DNA from: Microbispora corallina
GTDB taxonomy: Bacteria > Actinomycetota > Actinomycetes > Streptosporangiales > Streptosporangiaceae
Direction of reading: 5' to 3'
Length of the DNA: 64,000 nt
Assembly: GCF_016863035.1 (NCBI RefSeq)
Contig: NZ_BOOC01000034.1
Location: 1-64,000 of the forward strand
In this document: positions 54,104-62,681 of the stretch, piece by piece
Position numbering within the stretch: position 1 is the stretch's first letter
Layout of the letters: every line of letters starts with the position of its first letter
Made by a program: the position numbers and the translations under genes
The notes under the pieces: generated by a model
Seen by the model: the letters and a program-made list of their open reading frames with translations, nothing else
Database searches by the model: none
What the model was told of the DNA's origin: nothing

Positions 54104-54913
54104 ATGCCCACCCATCGGCTCAGCTGGGCCGCCCACGCGCTGAAACAGCGGCTGGGCTCGTCCCGTCCCGCCCTCGCCGGCGCGACCCTGGCCCTCTCCG
54201 CAGCCCTGGCGGCCGGCACGGCCGCCGCCGTCCCCGCCCTCGTGGCGGGACCGGCGCACGCCGCCACCCTCGACGCCGCGAACCCGGCAGGCAACGGCGC
54301 CGACCACGACGTGAAGGCCGGATCGGCCCGGGCCGCTACCACCTACGGGCAGGACGTCTCCGGATACGAGGCCGACCACGACTGGAAGGCCAGCCCGGCC
54401 AAGTTCGGCATCATCAAGGCCACCGAGGGCCTCGACTTCGTCGACCCCGCCTTCGCCCGCCACTGGGCCGAGCTGGCCAAGAAGGGCATCGTGCGCGGGG
54501 TCTACCACTACGGCCACCCGTCGAACGACCCCGTCGCGGAGGCCGACTACTTCCTGTCGGTGGTGAACCGGCAGCAGGCCCGCCCCGGGGACCTGCTGGT
54601 GCTGGACCTCGAGACCAGTGACGGCGAGTCCGTCCAGCACGTGAACGCCTGGGCGAAGACGTGGCTGGCCCACGTGAAGGAGAAGACCGGCGTCACCCCG
54701 ATGTTCTACAGCGGGTGGAACTTCGCCGACCGCTACGGCCACGGGCTCGGCCAGTACCCGCTGTGGGTGGCCTACTACGGCATCCCGAAGGGCTCGGTCA
54801 CGCCCCCGGCCGACTGGAAGACCTGGGTCATCCACCAGTACACGGACACTCCCATCGACCAGAACGTCTCCTCGCTGACACCCGACCAGCTGCGCGCACT
54901 CGGCCGTCACTGA
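54104..54913 (+). CDS. Secreted GH25 lysozyme
   Basis: A 269-residue GH25 (Chalaropsis-type) muramidase that cuts peptidoglycan between MurNAc and GlcNAc. A signal peptide covers about residues 1-54 (LAGATLALSAALAAGTAAA, then AHAAT). The catalytic domain starts TYGQDVSGYEADHDW with one active-site Asp and has LLVLDLETSDG with the DxE pair; PMFYSGWNF and WVAYYGIP are also typical. No binding domain is attached. ATG 54104 lies 10 bases after GGAG. Its expression is under the c-di-AMP riboswitch just upstream. The stop codon lies in a 12-bp repeat, so the C-terminus could change by repeat slippage. Confidence 0.93.
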   Translation: MPTHRLSWAAHALKQRLGSSRPALAGATLALSAALAAGTAAAVPALVAGPAHAATLDAANPAGNGADHDVKAGSARAATTYGQDVSGYEADHDWKASPAKFGIIKATEGLDFVDPAFARHWAELAKKGIVRGVYHYGHPSNDPVAEADYFLSVVNRQQARPGDLLVLDLETSDGESVQHVNAWAKTWLAHVKEKTGVTPMFYSGWNFADRYGHGLGQYPLWVAYYGIPKGSVTPPADWKTWVIHQYTDTPIDQNVSSLTPDQLRALGRH

Positions 54914-54994
54914 GGCCGTCACTGAGGCCGTCACCGAGGCCGTCACCGAGGCCGTCACCGAGGCCGTCACCGAGGCCGTCACCGAGGCCGTCAC
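54901..54994. repeat. 12-bp tandem repeat spanning the GH25 stop codon
   Basis: Seven full units of YGAGGCCGTCAC run from 54911, preceded by a partial unit within the coding sequence. The first two units have TGA, the others CGA. In frame they would code GRHR repeats, so the lysozyme ends at the first TGA and only read-through or mutation would add a basic tail. The array is 94 bp. Confidence 0.9.
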
Positions 54995-55111
54995 AAGGCG
55001 CTCGCCGGTTGACGCCGGGGGCGCGGCCTCCCGGCAGGCCGGCGTAAACAGACCGTAAACCCCCTCGGGCACGATCGTCGTGGTGGACGGACAGCCCGAG
55101 GGAGGCCGGAG

Positions 55112-55708
55112 ATGCCGGAGACACGGGACGGCACGCCGTTGCGGGTGGCGGTCATCATCGGCAGCACCCGCAACGGCCGGTTCGGCCCGACGGCCGCCGC
55201 CTGGTTCGCCGCACGGGCGCGGCGGCGCCGCGAGCTCGAGCTCGACGTGATCGACCTGGCCGAGGCGCGGCTGCCCGACACCCTCACCGACCACGACGAG
55301 GCCGTGCCCGATCGCGTACGGGCACTGGCCCCGCGCCTCACGGCGGCCGACGCCTTCGTGGTGGTCACGCCCGAGTACAACCGGAGCTTCCCGGCTCCGC
55401 TGAAGACCGCCATCGACTGGTACTACGAGGAATGGCAGGCCAAGCCCGTCGCCTTCGTCGCGTACGGCAGGGAGTCGGGCGGCCTGCACGCGGCCGCGCA
55501 GCTGCGGGAGGTGTTCGGCGAGCTGCACGCGGTGCCCGTCCAGGCCGTCGTGAGCCTGCCGTGCTACTGGGAGCTGTTCGCGGCCGACGGCAGCTGGCCG
55601 CTGCCGACGGCGGCCTGCAACACCGCCGCGACCACTGTGCTGGACGAGCTGACCTGGTGGGCGTACGCGCTGCGCGACGCCCGCGCCAGGACCCCCTACA
55701 CGCGCTGA
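55112..55708 (+). CDS. NADPH-dependent FMN reductase family protein
   Basis: A 198-residue flavodoxin-like reductase. The FMN phosphate loop is VIIGSTRNGRFGPTAAAWF near residue 15, and the second loop VVVTPEYNRSFPAPLKTAIDW is the family's hallmark. It lacks a signal peptide. Family members reduce quinones, azo compounds or chromate with NADPH. ATG 55112 follows GGAGGCCGGAG. It precedes a serine hydrolase gene by 37 bp on the same strand, suggesting an operon. Confidence 0.9.
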   Translation: MPETRDGTPLRVAVIIGSTRNGRFGPTAAAWFAARARRRRELELDVIDLAEARLPDTLTDHDEAVPDRVRALAPRLTAADAFVVVTPEYNRSFPAPLKTAIDWYYEEWQAKPVAFVAYGRESGGLHAAAQLREVFGELHAVPVQAVVSLPCYWELFAADGSWPLPTAACNTAATTVLDELTWWAYALRDARARTPYTR

Positions 55709-55745
55709 CGCGCGTATCCCCCCAAGCCCTGGAAGGAACACCGGG

Positions 55746-56885
55746 ATGAACGATGTTCAGCGGCAGGTGCAGGACGCCGTCGACCAGCTGGTCGAGTCGG
55801 GCGCGGAGCGCGGGCTCCAGGTCGCCGTGTACCGGCACGGGGACCTCGTGGCCGACGCCGTCGCCGGCGTCGCCGACGCGGAGACGGGACGCCCCGTCAC
55901 CGCCGGCACCCCTTTTCACGTCACCTCCACCGGCAAAGGGGCGACCTCCGCCGTGGTCCACGTGCTCGTGGAGCAGGGCGTCCTCGGGTACGACACGCGG
56001 ATCGCCGACCTGTGGCCCGAGTTCGCCGCGCACGGCAAGGAACGGGCGACGGTGAAGGACGCGCTCACTCACTCGGTGGGCGTGCCGGGCCTGCCCGTGG
56101 AGACCACCCCCGAGGACCTCACCGACTGGGACGGCATGTGCGCGCTCATCGCGGATGCCGCCCCCTGGTGGGAGCCGGGGACCAGGACCGGCTACCACCC
56201 CCAGTCGTACGGCTTCATCGTGGGAGAGATCGTGCGGCGCGCCACCGGGCGGCCGATCTCGCGGGTGCTCAGGGAGGAGGTGGCGGGACCGCTCGGCGTC
56301 GCGGACGAGATGTTCTTCGGCGTCCCCGAGTCCGAGCTGGGCCGCGTCGCCCGCCTTGAGGAGCCGGAGGGCGGCATGGAGTTCACCCCGGAGATGATGG
56401 CGGCGATGGCCGAGCAGGTGCCGTTCTTCCGGGTGGTGAACGGATGGACGGCGGCGCCTCCGGCCGCCTTGCCCACCGCCGCCTACTGCAACCGGCGCGA
56501 CGTGCTCACGGCCGACATCCCGGCCGGCGGGGTCATGAGCGCCCGCGCCGTCGCGCGGATGTACGCCGCCCTCATGGGCGGGACCGGCGGAGTACGGCTG
56601 ATCTCGCCCGAGCGGCTCCGCGAGATCACCGCTCCTTCGATCAGCGGCGTCGACGAGATCACCGGTGCGCCGGTCACCCGGGGGCTGGGCTACGACATCG
56701 GCTTCCCCGGTCCCCTCGACGGCCCGGCCCTGTTCGGCATGGCCGGAAGCGGCGGCACCGCCGCCTACGCCGACCACACGAGCGGGATCGCGATCGCCGT
56801 GGCCAAGAACCGGGTGACGGCGGGCGACTACACCACCTTCCACCACATCGCGTCGATCATCGCGAAGGCCCTCCCCGCGAGCTGA
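55746..56885 (+). CDS. Serine hydrolase, class-C beta-lactamase/EstB-like
   Basis: A 379-residue serine hydrolase of the beta-lactamase-like fold. The nucleophile is Ser61 in STGK (SxxK, Lys64), and the second motif is GYHPQSYGFIVGEI with the Tyr. A third-motif region lies near GMAGSGGTAAYAD. There is no signal peptide, so it is more likely an esterase than a secreted lactamase. Starts at ATG 55746 after GGAAGGAACACCGGG. A strong hairpin 5 bases after the stop ends the unit with the FMN reductase gene. Confidence 0.9.
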   Translation: MNDVQRQVQDAVDQLVESGAERGLQVAVYRHGDLVADAVAGVADAETGRPVTAGTPFHVTSTGKGATSAVVHVLVEQGVLGYDTRIADLWPEFAAHGKERATVKDALTHSVGVPGLPVETTPEDLTDWDGMCALIADAAPWWEPGTRTGYHPQSYGFIVGEIVRRATGRPISRVLREEVAGPLGVADEMFFGVPESELGRVARLEEPEGGMEFTPEMMAAMAEQVPFFRVVNGWTAAPPAALPTAAYCNRRDVLTADIPAGGVMSARAVARMYAALMGGTGGVRLISPERLREITAPSISGVDEITGAPVTRGLGYDIGFPGPLDGPALFGMAGSGGTAAYADHTSGIAIAVAKNRVTAGDYTTFHHIASIIAKALPAS

Positions 56886-56890
56886 GCCCC

Positions 56891-56926
56891 GGCGCCTCCC
56901 GCCTCTTCCGGACGGCGGGAGGCGCC
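56891..56926 (+). terminator. Strong hairpin after the serine hydrolase gene
   Basis: GGCGCCTCCCGCC (56891-56903) pairs perfectly with GGCGGGAGGCGCC (56914-56926) over a 10-base loop. Confidence 0.75.
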
Positions 56927-56948
56927 GCCTCCCGTTATGGTGACGGTC

Positions 56949-59900
56949 ATGCGCTTCGGGGTCCTCGGGCCGCTGGCCGTCTGGAACGACCGGGGGGACG
57001 CCGTCACGGTGCCCGGGCTCAAGGTGCGCGCCCTGCTGGCCGCGCTGCTCGTCGACCCCGGGCGGCCCGTCTCCGCCGACCGGCTGGTGGAGCACCTGTG
57101 GGGCGACGACCTGCCGGGCAACCCGCCGGGGGCGCTGTCCGCCAAGGTCTCCCAGCTGCGCCGCGCGCTGGAGGACGCCGAGCCCGGGGCCCGCGCCCTC
57201 GTCGTGTCGCCGCCGCCCGGGTACCTGCTCAGGGCCGGCGCGGACGCAGTGGACGCCGGCCGGTTCGAGCGCCTGGCCGCCGAGGCGCGCGAGGCCCCGG
57301 GCCCCGAGGAGAAGGCCGAACTGCTGTCCGGCGCCCTCGGCCTGTGGCGCGGGCCGGCGTTCGCCGACGTCGCCGACGAGCCGTTCGCCCGGGCCGCCGT
57401 CGCGCGCCTGGAGGAGCTGCGGCTCACCGCGCTGGAGGACCTGGCGCGGGCGCGGCTCGCGCTCGGCATGGCGGCCGAGGTCGCCGCCGACCTCGCGGAC
57501 CTGCTCGACCGCCACCCGCTGCGGGAGCGGGCGCGGACCCTGCACATGCTCGCCCTGTACCGGTCGGGGCGGCAGACCGACGCGCTCGCCAGCTACGAGG
57601 AGGCGCGCGCCCGGCTGGACGAGGAGCTGGGGCTGGTGCCCGGCCCCGACCTGGCGAACCTGCACCGGGCGATCCTGCTGCAGGATCCCGAACTGGACGG
57701 GCCCGCGCCGGCGACGGCGGCAGCCGCCCCGCGGCCCGCAGGCAACCTGCCGAGCGCGGTCACCGGCCTCGTCGGCCGGGAGGACGCGGTCGCCGAGCTG
57801 CGGGCGCTGCTGGAGCGCAGCCGGCTGCTCACGCTGACCGGGTCGGGCGGGGTGGGCAAGACCCGGCTCGCGGTGGAGGTCGCCGGCCCGCCCGGCGGGC
57901 CGTTCCCCGACGGCGCCTGGCTGGTCGAGCTGGGCGCCCTCGACCGTCCCCCCACGCCCGGAAAGGCCCTCGACGCGCTGGCCGACACGGTCATGGCCGT
58001 GCTGGACGTCCGGGACGTCGCCGCGCCGCACGAGTCGCCGACGCCCGCCCAGCGGCTCGCCCGCGCCGTACGGGCCCGGCGGCTGCTGCTCGTCCTCGAC
58101 AACTGCGAGCACGTGATCGAGGACGTCGCCGAGCTCACGGCGATCCTGCTGCGCTCCGCCCCCGGACTGCGCGTCCTCGCCACCAGCCGCGAGCCGCTCG
58201 GCCTGCCCGGCGAGGTCGTGTGGCCGGTGCCGCCCCTGGAGGCTCCGGAACCCGCCCACCACAACGATCCGGCGGAGCTGGAACGGTTCAGCGCGGTGCG
58301 GCTGTTCGTCGCCCGGGCCGCCGCGGCCGCGCGCGGGTTCGCGCTCACGCCGGCCAACGCCGAGGCCGTCGCGGTGCTCTGCCGGCGGCTCGACGGCATC
58401 CCGCTGGCGCTGGAGCTGGCCGCCACCCGCGTACGGGCCCTCGGGATGCGCGGTCTGATGGCCGGGCTCGACGACCGGTTCCGCCTGCTGGCCACCGGGC
58501 ACCGGGGCGCCCCGCCCCGGCAGCAGACGCTCATGGCCATGATCGACTGGAGCTGGCAGCTGCTCACCCCCTCCGAGCAAGTCGTGCTGCGCCGGCTGGC
58601 CGTCCACGCCGACGGCTGCACAGCGGAGGGCGCCGAGGCGGTCTGCTCGGGGGACGGCGTCGCCGCCGAGGAGGTCCGCGACGTCCTGGCCCGGCTGGTG
58701 GACCGCTCGCTCGTCGTGGTGGCCGAGCGTGACGACGACGGGCCCCGCTACCGGCTGCTCGAATCGGTGGCCGCCTACTGCCTGGACCGGATGCGCGAGG
58801 CGGACGAGCTGCGGCGGGTACGGCGGCGGCACGGCCTCCACTACGCCGAGCTGGCCGAGCGGGCCGAGCCGCACCTGTACGGCCCGGAGCAGCGGCGATG
58901 GCTCCGCCGGCTGGACGCGGAGGCCGCCAACCTGCGCGGGGCGCTCGACGCCGCGGCCCGCGACGGCGCCGCCGACCTGGCGTTGCGGCTGGCCGGCGCG
59001 CTGACCTGGTACTGGTTCCTCCGCGGCAGGCTCGCCGAGGCCCGGCGGTCGCTCCAGGCCGCCCTCGACGCGGGCGGCGAGGCCGCCCCGGCCCTGCGGG
59101 CCCGGGTCGGGGCCTGGGAGACCGGCATCGCGTTCCTGCTCGGCGACACCGCGGACTGGCCGGACCGCCATGACGCCGCCCTCCGACCGTACGAGCGGGT
59201 GGACGACCCCCGCGGACGGGCCAGGGCGCAGTGGTTCCTCGCCTACGCCGAGATCGACCTCGGGGACGTGGACGCCACCGGGCGCCGCATCGACCAGGCG
59301 GCGGACGCCTTCCGCGCGCTCGGCGACGCGTGGGGGGAGGCGGCCGCGCTGGCCCTGCGGGCCAAGCACGCGCACATCAGGGGCGACCAGGCCGCGCTCG
59401 AACGGGACGGCGCGCGCAGCGAGGCGCTGTTCCGCCGGCTCGGCGACCGCTGGGGGCTGCTGCAGGCCACCGAGTGGCTGGGCGCGCACGCCGGGCTGAC
59501 CGGCGACCACGAGCGAGCCGTCCGGCTGCACCGCGACGGGCTGCGCATGGCCGAGGAGCTGGAGCTGTGGCCCGACGTCGCCGGGCGCCTGTCGTGGCTC
59601 GGCTGGATCGCCATGCAGAGCGGAGACCACGCGCGGGCCCGCGACTACTGCCGCGAGGGCCTGCGGCTGGCCACCGAGCAGGGCTCCCCGCTCGGCGCCG
59701 TGTTCGCGGAGATGGGGCTGGCGTTCGCGGCGCGCAGGGAGGGCGACCTCGACGCCGCCGAGATCCACCTGCGCACGCTGATGGACGCCGCCGAGCGCCA
59801 GGACGCCGGCCCGGGCCGGCCGCTGTACCTGCCGAGCGTGCTCGTCGAGCTGGGGTACGTCGAGGAGCTGCGGGGGAACGCGGCGGCCGCCCTCGCCCGC

Positions 59901-60215
59901 CACGCGGAGGCGTTCGGCGTCGCGCGGGAGCTCGGCGCCGTGGGCGACGTGGCCCAGGCGCTGTCCGGCCTGGCCGCCGCCGTCGCCCTCGACGGCCGCC
60001 CCCGCCACGCCGCCCTGCTGCTGGGAGCGGCCGCGGGAGTCCGCGCGTCCGCGGGCATCGCGATCTCCCCCGCCGAGCGCGGCGACACGGAACGGGCGAC
60101 GGCAGCCGCCCGGGCCGCCCTCGGGGACGACGCCTTCGCCGAGGCGCTCGCCCGAGGGCGGGAGCTGGAGCCCGGGGAGGCCCGCTCGCTCCTCGACCGG
60201 GCCGAGGTCGCCTGA
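56949..60215 (+). CDS. AfsR-like BTAD/NB-ARC/TPR regulator
   Basis: A 1088-residue regulator with all AfsR parts. The OmpR-type DNA-binding domain is at 1-90 (FGVLGPLAVWNDRGDAVTVP), BTAD at 95-240, the NB-ARC ATPase at about 270-560 (Walker A GSGGVGKTRLAVEV; LLLVLDNCEHV; LATSREPLG), and a long TPR region to the end. The architecture is that of AfsR-type activators of antibiotic pathways, and many exist per genome. No biosynthetic cluster adjoins. ATG 56949 starts the conserved MRFGVLGPL; an ATG 12 bases upstream is less likely. It follows a strong terminator, so has its own promoter in the 22-bp gap or within it. Confidence 0.88.
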   Translation: MRFGVLGPLAVWNDRGDAVTVPGLKVRALLAALLVDPGRPVSADRLVEHLWGDDLPGNPPGALSAKVSQLRRALEDAEPGARALVVSPPPGYLLRAGADAVDAGRFERLAAEAREAPGPEEKAELLSGALGLWRGPAFADVADEPFARAAVARLEELRLTALEDLARARLALGMAAEVAADLADLLDRHPLRERARTLHMLALYRSGRQTDALASYEEARARLDEELGLVPGPDLANLHRAILLQDPELDGPAPATAAAAPRPAGNLPSAVTGLVGREDAVAELRALLERSRLLTLTGSGGVGKTRLAVEVAGPPGGPFPDGAWLVELGALDRPPTPGKALDALADTVMAVLDVRDVAAPHESPTPAQRLARAVRARRLLLVLDNCEHVIEDVAELTAILLRSAPGLRVLATSREPLGLPGEVVWPVPPLEAPEPAHHNDPAELERFSAVRLFVARAAAAARGFALTPANAEAVAVLCRRLDGIPLALELAATRVRALGMRGLMAGLDDRFRLLATGHRGAPPRQQTLMAMIDWSWQLLTPSEQVVLRRLAVHADGCTAEGAEAVCSGDGVAAEEVRDVLARLVDRSLVVVAERDDDGPRYRLLESVAAYCLDRMREADELRRVRRRHGLHYAELAERAEPHLYGPEQRRWLRRLDAEAANLRGALDAAARDGAADLALRLAGALTWYWFLRGRLAEARRSLQAALDAGGEAAPALRARVGAWETGIAFLLGDTADWPDRHDAALRPYERVDDPRGRARAQWFLAYAEIDLGDVDATGRRIDQAADAFRALGDAWGEAAALALRAKHAHIRGDQAALERDGARSEALFRRLGDRWGLLQATEWLGAHAGLTGDHERAVRLHRDGLRMAEELELWPDVAGRLSWLGWIAMQSGDHARARDYCREGLRLATEQGSPLGAVFAEMGLAFAARREGDLDAAEIHLRTLMDAAERQDAGPGRPLYLPSVLVELGYVEELRGNAAAALARHAEAFGVARELGAVGDVAQALSGLAAAVALDGRPRHAALLLGAAAGVRASAGIAISPAERGDTERATAAARAALGDDAFAEALARGRELEPGEARSLLDRAEVA

Positions 60216-60331
60216 CCCCTTCCGGCCTGCGGCGCGGGCGGGGCGGCGGAGGCCCGGTGACGTGGTAGAACGTCGGATCCGTCATAGTTTGTCTGCTGGA
60301 CACGCACACTTTCCCCGGAAGGCAGGTCACA

Positions 60332-60550
60332 GTGTCGGACGAACTGACCCAGGAACGGCTGGCCGATCTCAGACGCCAGTTCGCCTCCCTCGACGACGAC
60401 GGCGACGGCTACATCACCGAGGACGAGCTTCTCGCTCACTTCCCCGGCCTGCCCGCCGAGGCGATCGCCGAGCTCGACCGGGTCGCGGACGTCGACGCGG
60501 ACGGCCGGTTCTCCCTGGAGGAGTTCATCCGGCTGTCGGGCCGAGCCTGA
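60332..60550 (+). CDS. Small two-EF-hand calcium-binding protein
   Basis: A 72-residue cytoplasmic protein made of two EF-hands. The loops are DDDGDGYITEDE (positions 21-32) and DVDADGRFSLEE, each with Asp/Asn-type ligands at 1, 3 and 5 and Glu at 12, so both should bind calcium. It starts at GTG 60332 and ends before a strong hairpin. It looks like a calmodulin-like sensor or buffer. Similar small EF-hand proteins occur in streptomycetes and their partners are often unknown. Confidence 0.9.
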   Translation: MSDELTQERLADLRRQFASLDDDGDGYITEDELLAHFPGLPAEAIAELDRVADVDADGRFSLEEFIRLSGRA

Positions 60551-60561
60551 CCGGAACCCGG

Positions 60562-60594
60562 ACGAGGGTCCCGGCCACCCGCCGGGGCCCTCGT
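60562..60594. terminator. Long hairpin between the EF-hand and MarR genes
   Basis: ACGAGGGTCCCGGC (60562-60575) pairs with GCCGGGGCCCTCGT (60581-60594) with one T-G wobble and a 5-base loop. It lies between convergent genes and can serve both. Confidence 0.75.
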
Positions 60595-60646
60595 GCCTCA
60601 TCCAAGGACGACAACTGCGACCGCGCCGACACGGGCCGTCCGCTGC

Positions 60647-61108
60647 CTAGCCTCGTTCGAAGCGGACGACCTCTTCCAGCACTCTGCGCATGCCGGTGAT
60701 CCGATCCCGGCCGAGGTGCTGCGCCCATCGCCGCTCGATGTCCCCGAGGATTCGAGCGGCGGCAACCTGTGCCTCCGTTCCCCGCTCGGTCAGCCGGATG
60801 ATCTTGGCACGGTGGTCGTCTGGATCGGTCGTCCTCTCGACGTAGCCGTGCCGCTCGAGCTCGGTGACCACCTCACCCAGTGCTTGCTTCGAAAGCCCTG
60901 AGCGTTCGGCGAGCACGGTCAGCCGCGAGCCCTCGGCGTCGATGAACCGGAAAACGGCGCCATGGCTGTAACGGATCCCCTCGAATCCCTCCTCGTCGAG
61001 CCGCCGGTGCAGCACCGCGAGCGTGACGTCCTTGGCCTGCGTGAACAAGGCGGGAAGCGGGATCTCGTTCACACCTTGGCCGCCCTGCCTTCCGGCGCGC
61101 GTCGCCAT
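60647..61108 (-). CDS. MarR-family transcriptional regulator
   Basis: A 153-residue MarR regulator. The winged helix spans about 40-110: GSRLTVLAERSGLSKQALGEV, LERHGYVERTTDPDDHRAKI with the wing and DxRxK-type turn. The flanking helices form the dimer interface. ATG 61108 is favoured because GAAGGGGG lies upstream; longer starts add unconserved residues. It is divergent from an FAD oxidoreductase gene, and a MarR-like dyad is in the gap at 61169-61185. Confidence 0.87.
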   Translation of the reverse strand: MATRAGRQGGQGVNEIPLPALFTQAKDVTLAVLHRRLDEEGFEGIRYSHGAVFRFIDAEGSRLTVLAERSGLSKQALGEVVTELERHGYVERTTDPDDHRAKIIRLTERGTEAQVAAARILGDIERRWAQHLGRDRITGMRRVLEEVVRFERG

Positions 61109-61168
61109 GCCGGGCACCCCCTTCCGCCGTAATTCGTCAGGCGACTTGACAATACCGCGCCGCAAGAT

Positions 61169-61185
61169 AGTACGGTCACCTTACT
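61169..61185. promoter_or_regulatory. MarR-type dyad between the MarR and FAD genes
   Basis: AGTAcGGT-c-ACCtTACT is a 17-bp inverted repeat with one mismatch pair, 60 bp from the MarR start and 56 bp from the FAD gene start. It matches the size of MarR sites and lies where it could control both promoters. Confidence 0.45.
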
Positions 61186-61241
61186 GTCTATGGCCGCTCC
61201 GGCCGATCGAGTACCGATACCGACAAGCCAGAGGAATGATC

Positions 61242-62681
61242 ATGAGCAGTTCGCCCCCACGACGCGTCCCGCCCGCCGACATCGACCCAACCGAGGTCAA
61301 GGCCCTGGCTGAGCGGGTGAGAGGCCCGGTGCTCACACCCGAGGACGAGGGCTACGACACCGAACGGGCCGGATACCAGCTCGCTCGTCAGCATCGGCCC
61401 GACCTCGTGGTCGGCGCGACCGGAACGGCGGACGTGCTGGCCGCGGTGGAATTCGCGACAAGCCACGCGCTCCCGGTGGCCGTGCAGGGCACCGGACATG
61501 CGTCAGCCGGCATCGCCGGTGAGGGCGGCGTGCTGATCACCACCACTCGGATGACGGGTGTCCGGGTCAACCCCGAGGCGAACACGGCCTGGGTGGCAGC
61601 CGGAACCCGCTGGGACGAAGTGATCCACGAGACCGCGCCCGCTGGGCTGGCGCCGCTGTCCGGCTCCTATCCGGGCCTCTCCGTGGTGTCCTACACCCTG
61701 GCCGGAGGGCTTGGTCTGCTCTCCCGGCGCTACGGCTACGCAGCCGATCACGTGCACAGCATCGACGTCGTGACGGCGGACGGCCGGCTGCGGCACGTCA
61801 CCGAGAAGTCCTACCCGGACCTGTTCTGGGGACTGCGCGGCGGCCGGGACAACTTCGGTGTGGTGACCGGCATCGAGATCGGCCTCGTGCCGATCACCAC
61901 TCTCTACGGCGGATCCCTGCAGTTCCCCGGCGAACTGGCCGCCGAGGTGTTCGACACCTACCTGCGCTGGACGGCCACCGTGCCCGATGAGATGAGCTCA
62001 TCGATCATGCAGATGTCCTATCCGGACATCCCCGCGTTCCCGGAGGCCTTGCGAGGCCGGCAGGCCGTCCATGTCCGCATCGCCTACGCCGCGGACGTGC
62101 TCGATGCCGCCGAGAACCTGGTCGAGCCGTTGCGGGCTCTCGGCCCGATGAGCGACACCCTCGGCGTACTGCCCTACACGGAATCCGGGTCCATCTACGC
62201 CGATCCGCCTTTTCCCGGGTTCATCGAGGCCGGCACCGCCCTGCTCGGCGAGCTCGACACCACGGCGGTACGCACCATCCTCGATCTGGCCCCACCCCAC
62301 ACGTCGCTGCCGCACCTCTTCGAACTGCGTCACCTCGGCGGCCGGCTCGCCCTCCCCTCGGCCGCCGCCAACGCCGTGGGCAACCGGGACGCGCGATACC
62401 TGTTCAACGTGGTCTCCCGGCTGGAACGTGCCGACATCACCGAAATCCGGCCGGCACACAAACGCATGCTCGACGCGCTCGTCCCGTGGAGCACCGGCGG
62501 CCGTCTCCTGAACTTCATGAACGGCGAGGACGCCGCCAAGGAGGTGCGCTCGGCGTACGAGCCCAAGGACTACCAGCGGCTCACCGAGATCAAGGCCGTC
62601 TATGATCCGGACAACACCTTCCGGCTCAATCACAACATCCCACCCGCCCACGCCGCGCCGGGGGCTACTGCCACACCGTGA
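61242..62681 (+). CDS. FAD-binding oxidoreductase (BBE/PCMH type)
   Basis: A 479-residue flavoenzyme. The FAD domain has AVQGTGHASAGIAGEGG (the GxGH with the His that often links to FAD), SYTLAGGLGLLSRRYGYAAD and DLFWGLRGGRDNFGVV. The C-terminal BBE segment is DYQRLTEIKAVYDPDNTFR. ATG 61242 is used; GAGGA is 7 bases upstream. No signal peptide. Its end overlaps the end of the opposite gene by 17 bp. A second such enzyme lies at 18639. Probably controlled by the divergent MarR. Confidence 0.9.
   Translation: MSSSPPRRVPPADIDPTEVKALAERVRGPVLTPEDEGYDTERAGYQLARQHRPDLVVGATGTADVLAAVEFATSHALPVAVQGTGHASAGIAGEGGVLITTTRMTGVRVNPEANTAWVAAGTRWDEVIHETAPAGLAPLSGSYPGLSVVSYTLAGGLGLLSRRYGYAADHVHSIDVVTADGRLRHVTEKSYPDLFWGLRGGRDNFGVVTGIEIGLVPITTLYGGSLQFPGELAAEVFDTYLRWTATVPDEMSSSIMQMSYPDIPAFPEALRGRQAVHVRIAYAADVLDAAENLVEPLRALGPMSDTLGVLPYTESGSIYADPPFPGFIEAGTALLGELDTTAVRTILDLAPPHTSLPHLFELRHLGGRLALPSAAANAVGNRDARYLFNVVSRLERADITEIRPAHKRMLDALVPWSTGGRLLNFMNGEDAAKEVRSAYEPKDYQRLTEIKAVYDPDNTFRLNHNIPPAHAAPGATATP

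Noticed and set aside
54901..54994. Repeat array as a CRISPR
   Set aside because: The units are 12 bp, directly adjacent with no spacers, and no cas genes are near.
55365..60008. Open frame of about 1547 codons on the minus strand
   Set aside because: Antisense to the serine hydrolase and AfsR-like genes, which have clear motifs and starts; the translated product shows no fold.
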